A DNA stretch of 7,704 bases from Dokdonella_A sp964582225 (GTDB taxonomy: Bacteria; Pseudomonadota; Gammaproteobacteria; Xanthomonadales; Rhodanobacteraceae), in the NCBI GenBank assembly GCA_964582225.1, contig CAZORA010000061.1:1-7704 (forward strand), given 5' to 3'. Positions within the stretch are counted from its first letter, which is position 1. Each line of letters opens with the position of its first letter. The notes beneath the pieces are model-generated. The model was not told where the DNA came from. It saw only the letters and a list, made by a program, of their open reading frames with translations, and searched no databases. Shown here one piece after another: positions 6,277-7,704 of the stretch. A program made the translations under genes and the position numbers.

Positions 6277-6981
6277 GCCTTTTGGTTCGCACCGTTTGCT
6301 GTTCCGTACCACAACCCAAAAGCAGTGTACGTTCTTGGCATGGTGCGCCTTCTGCCAGCGCCCACTTTTCAAGTTTCCGCCGCACGGATCACGCTTGATA
6401 ATCAGATCGCACGGCATCAACCCGGCTTCGCGCACCGCCAAGTTGAACAGTTCAAGATTCCACTGGTATTTGTGGTTGTGTACATAGTCCTTGATCTTGG
6501 CAAAAATCAAACCGTCGTGCCGCAACACGCGCTTCGCTTCGGCTAAAAACGGGGCGTGTAATTCGCCTACGTTGTCAGCCTTCACGCCCTTGCCAAGCCC
6601 GTAATCCTTGCCGTACCGAGCCAAAGACTGCGGGCTTGCCGCTGCGTCTGGAAGGTGCGGCGGGTCATACACCAGCACATCCACCGTTCCGTCTGCGTCG
6701 GGCAGTGCATGCCACTCTGCAACAACGTCAGGCCGCATCGCAGGGTCGCGGTCGTAATACGCCACCTTTGCGCCGGTCGCGCTGCCTTTCCACATCCGGC
6801 GAGCGTTGCAGCAAACATCAATCACCCGCTTCGCACTCGGCGCGTAGAACTCAAACATCGCATCCAGTAGTGCGTTGTCCTTGCCAATCCAAACCGACTC
6901 CAGCCGCTTAAAAGTCGGCGATGGTGGTACGGCGCCTAACTCGTCGGTCAAGCCGACATTCGACTCGCTACGCTCGCTCAT
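6271..6981 (-). CDS. Cassette 2 antisense gene: predicted SAM-dependent (DNA-type) methyltransferase
   Basis: The 236-residue product looks like a class I SAM-dependent methyltransferase. KRVIDVCCNARRMW (51-64) sits where the SAM-binding motif I belongs. VDVLVYDPPHLPD (100-112) contains DPPH, a variant of the DPPY catalytic motif of amino DNA methyltransferases. LRHDGLIFAKIKD (153-165) fits a later core strand and helix, and the C-terminal part has a Cys/His-rich SGRWQKAHHAKNVHCFW (206-222). DNA as substrate is inferred from DPPH; another amino substrate is possible. The gene runs against the usual cassette direction. The ATG at 6981 and its GGAGA ribosome site lie inside attC, and the TAA stop uses TTA, the first three bases of the cassette, so coding sequence covers 711 of 728 bp. 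A TTG start at 7029 would lie in cassette 3 and is rejected. Confidence 0.87.
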   Translation of the reverse strand: MSERSESNVGLTDELGAVPPSPTFKRLESVWIGKDNALLDAMFEFYAPSAKRVIDVCCNARRMWKGSATGAKVAYYDRDPAMRPDVVAEWHALPDADGTVDVLVYDPPHLPDAAASPQSLARYGKDYGLGKGVKADNVGELHAPFLAEAKRVLRHDGLIFAKIKDYVHNHKYQWNLELFNLAVREAGLMPCDLIIKRDPCGGNLKSGRWQKAHHAKNVHCFWVVVRNSKRCEPKGT

Positions 6982-7004
6982 GCGGCTTATCTCCAATGTT
7001 AGGC
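6934..7004 (+). other. attC site of cassette 2 (71 bp)
   Basis: The site runs from inverse core GCCTAAC (6934-6940) to core GTTAGGC (6998-7004), with AAGCCG (6950-6955) pairing with CGGCTT (6983-6988). The central part differs from attC1 and contains the direct repeat CTCGC-TACG-CTCGC. With its own cassette start (GTTAGGT) the inverse core pairs apart from one G-T wobble. The first part of the methyltransferase gene, its start codon and its ribosome site are all encoded on the opposite strand of this attC. Confidence 0.92.
6990..6994 (-). promoter_or_regulatory. Ribosome binding site inside attC2 for the antisense gene
   Basis: On the minus strand GGAGA lies eight bases before the ATG at 6981, in the spacer between the L' and R' parts of attC2. 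The good match and spacing support the start inside attC, and mean that the cassette carries its own translation signal whatever its neighbours are. Confidence 0.65.
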
Positions 7005-7061
7005 GCGTACAATCATCCGGCGACCACAACCGCCATTGACAACTCGACAGAGGAAAAAATC

Positions 7062-7286
7062 ATGGGGATCCTCGATTTTCTGACAACCTCCACGTATGCC
7101 GCACAGGTTGAACGTGCTGTGGCCAAGCGGCTTGGCATCTTGCCAATCCAAATCACGAAGCGTCAAAAAAATACAATCATTGAGGCGGCCACTACAGGCA
7201 AGACTATGGGTTGGAGCGCCGAGAAAACCGCAGAAATGTGCCTTGAAAGTGTCAAGGCTATGGGCGTTCTGGACAACCTGAAGTAA
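7062..7286 (+). CDS. Cassette 3 first gene, hypothetical 74-residue protein
   Basis: The function is not recognised. The protein starts MGILDFLTTSTYAAQVERAV and appears mostly helical, with a basic stretch AKRLGILPIQITKRQKN (about 21-37) and a C-terminal helix SAEKTAEMCLESVKAMGVLD. No signal peptide or clear membrane segment is seen. GAGG lies eight bases before the ATG at 7062, the best start. A longer in-frame start at 6921 would translate the attC of cassette 2 and is rejected. The gene lies 63 bases into cassette 3 in the normal orientation and is followed after 20 bases by a second gene in the same cassette. The small size and tandem arrangement would allow a toxin-antitoxin or immunity pair, but no motif supports that. 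Confidence 0.78.
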   Translation: MGILDFLTTSTYAAQVERAVAKRLGILPIQITKRQKNTIIEAATTGKTMGWSAEKTAEMCLESVKAMGVLDNLK

Positions 7287-7306
7287 TACCTCATCTGGGG
7301 TGCCAA

Positions 7307-7579
7307 ATGCCCAAAAATGCTGATTGGCAAGATACGTACTGCTCACCGGAAACTGGAAATGTTCGGTATCCAAGCTCCGCAAAAGAATCCGTGGGAGGTT
7401 TTGCTTACGTCTATACGCAAGACCTCAAGTACGTGCGCGAGCTTGAGGTTCATCACTTTGTCCAAGTTTGGAACTCCGGCTCCTGGGTCCGCTTTGACGG
7501 AAACAATCTTGACCACAGGATTGAGCCTGAGGGGCCACCGCAATTTGACCCTGATGAAAACCAAGACCCAGACTGGTAA
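7307..7579 (+). CDS. Cassette 3 second gene, hypothetical 90-residue acidic protein
   Basis: The function is not recognised. The product has several aromatic-rich, probably beta-strand stretches (GGFAYVYTQDLKYV, about 30-43; HHFVQVWNSGSWVRFDG, about 49-65) and a strongly acidic, Pro-containing C-terminus (FDPDENQDPDW). No membrane segment or signal peptide is visible. The ATG at 7307 follows the previous stop by 20 bases, with TGGGGTG ending four bases upstream as a modest ribosome site, so the two genes are probably co-translated from one message. No attC lies between them, and the reverse-complement match of 6998-7009 with 7581-7592 shows that both belong to one cassette. The gene stops just before attC3, as is normal for cassette genes. 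Confidence 0.75.
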   Translation: MPKNADWQDTYCSPETGNVRYPSSAKESVGGFAYVYTQDLKYVRELEVHHFVQVWNSGSWVRFDGNNLDHRIEPEGPPQFDPDENQDPDW

Positions 7580-7585
7580 ATACGC

Positions 7586-7599
7586 GCCTAACAATTCGT
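7586..7599 (+). other. attC site of cassette 3, left part only (interrupted)
   Basis: The inverse core GCCTAAC (7586-7592) and the next bases AATTCGT follow the aadA-type attC pattern seen at 6217. At G7600 the expected TCAAGCCG does not appear and similarity ends. No GTTRRRY core occurs from 7593 to the end of the window. Either the site is cut by an insertion or deletion, or it is an unusually long attC whose R' core lies beyond 7704. The cassette 3 start and this inverse core pair exactly over 12 bases. Confidence 0.7.
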
Positions 7600-7704
7600 G
7601 TATGGATTCCCCTGTCAACCCTTGGACGCAATAGCTCGTCGCGCTTGAGCCCGCGGTGAGGTTTTTCTTTCCCTGCCGACGCGGTTGCTGTTTGCTTCAA
7701 ACAG
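7600..7704. mobile_element. Possible end of an insertion sequence inserted in attC3
   Basis: This stretch has no convincing gene on either strand. It begins exactly where attC3 loses similarity, with GTATGGATTCCCCTGTC, and ends in the hairpin at 7688-7704. IS1111-attC group elements of the IS110/IS1111 family are known to insert at a fixed place in attC sites and to have subterminal rather than terminal inverted repeats; the ATGGATTCCCC near the edge resembles such ends as I recall them. IS1111-type elements also carry a non-coding end that encodes a target-choosing RNA, which would fit a gene-free stretch. No transposase is visible, so this remains a hypothesis. The alternatives are a deletion junction or a long attC. 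Confidence 0.35.
7688..7704. repeat. Perfect inverted repeat CTGTTTG-CTT-CAAACAG at the window end
   Basis: Two exact 7-bp arms are separated by three bases and run up to the last base of the window, so the repeat may be longer than seen. It has no T-run on either visible side, so a terminator is not supported. It could be part of an RNA hairpin or a protein site in the presumed inserted element. Confidence 0.6.

Larger units (their letters stand above)
4641..7599. mobile_element. Integron: intI, attI and an array of at least three cassettes
   Basis: The layout is that of a complete integron platform: a divergently oriented integrase, a non-coding attI region, then units that each end in an attC. 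Core sites GTTAGGC (5811-5817), GTTAGGT (6270-6276) and GTTAGGC (6998-7004) mark the crossovers. Cassette 1 is therefore 5812-6270 (459 bp), cassette 2 is 6271-6998 (728 bp), and cassette 3 begins at 6999. Boundaries are supported by complementarity between each cassette start and its own attC. GTTAGGCGTCC (5811) is the exact reverse complement of 6213-6223, and 6998-7009 is the exact reverse complement of 7581-7592. Whether this is a sedentary chromosomal integron or one acquired more recently cannot be told from the window; I see no transposon ends on the nar side. Confidence 0.93.

Noticed and set aside
6325..6546. 73-codon plus-strand frame in cassette 2 as the sense-oriented cassette gene
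   Set aside because: It is opposite the methyltransferase gene, whose motifs are much more convincing, and has no good ribosome site.
6982..7029. Upstream TTG start extending the cassette 2 methyltransferase into cassette 3
   Set aside because: It would cross the cassette boundary at 6998, so it would not be a property of the cassette, and it lacks a ribosome site. The ATG at 6981 has GGAGA at good spacing.
7037..7042. TTGTCA (minus strand) as a -35 box for the cassette 2 gene
   Set aside because: No acceptable -10 hexamer is found 16-18 bases downstream, and the site would lie in the neighbouring cassette.
7688..7704. Hairpin at the window end as a Rho-independent terminator
   Set aside because: It has no visible T-run on either side, the stem is not GC-rich, and the window ends at the repeat.

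Overview
The window comes from a high-GC, denitrifying or nitrate-respiring proteobacterium. The protein sequences and gene order suggest a betaproteobacterium of the Thauera/Azoarcus type; this is an inference from general resemblance, not a database match. The window joins two different regions.

Positions 1-4636 are the downstream part of a respiratory nitrate reductase operon on the + strand: the C-terminal 299 residues of narH, then narJ, narI, a parvulin-type (PpiC) prolyl isomerase gene and a narK nitrate/nitrite transporter. narH/narJ and narJ/narI overlap by ATGA and narI/ppiC by GTGA, so the first four genes are probably translationally coupled; narK follows after 34 bases. NarH holds Fe-S clusters, NarI carries the two b hemes and takes electrons from quinol, NarJ matures the complex, NarK moves nitrate in and/or nitrite out, and the PpiC protein probably helps folding.

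Positions 4641 to about 7599 are an integron. Its tyrosine-recombinase integrase gene (intI, - strand) converges on narK, with four bases between the two stop codons. Next come a non-coding attI region rich in repeats and then a cassette array. Cassette 1 (5812-6270) encodes a small protein with a glycine-rich hydrophobic segment and ends in an aadA-like attC. Cassette 2 (6271-6998) is almost filled by an antisense gene for a methyltransferase-like protein whose ribosome binding site and start codon lie inside its own attC. Cassette 3 (starting 6999) carries two small unrecognised genes in tandem. The cassette genes are clearly richer in A+T than the nar genes, which fits acquisition from varied sources.

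The third attC begins normally at 7586 but loses similarity after 7599, and no closing GTTRRRY core is found before the window ends. The last 105 bases hold no convincing gene and end in a perfect inverted repeat. They may be the end of an insertion sequence that targets attC sites (IS1111-attC type), but the window stops before this can be shown.
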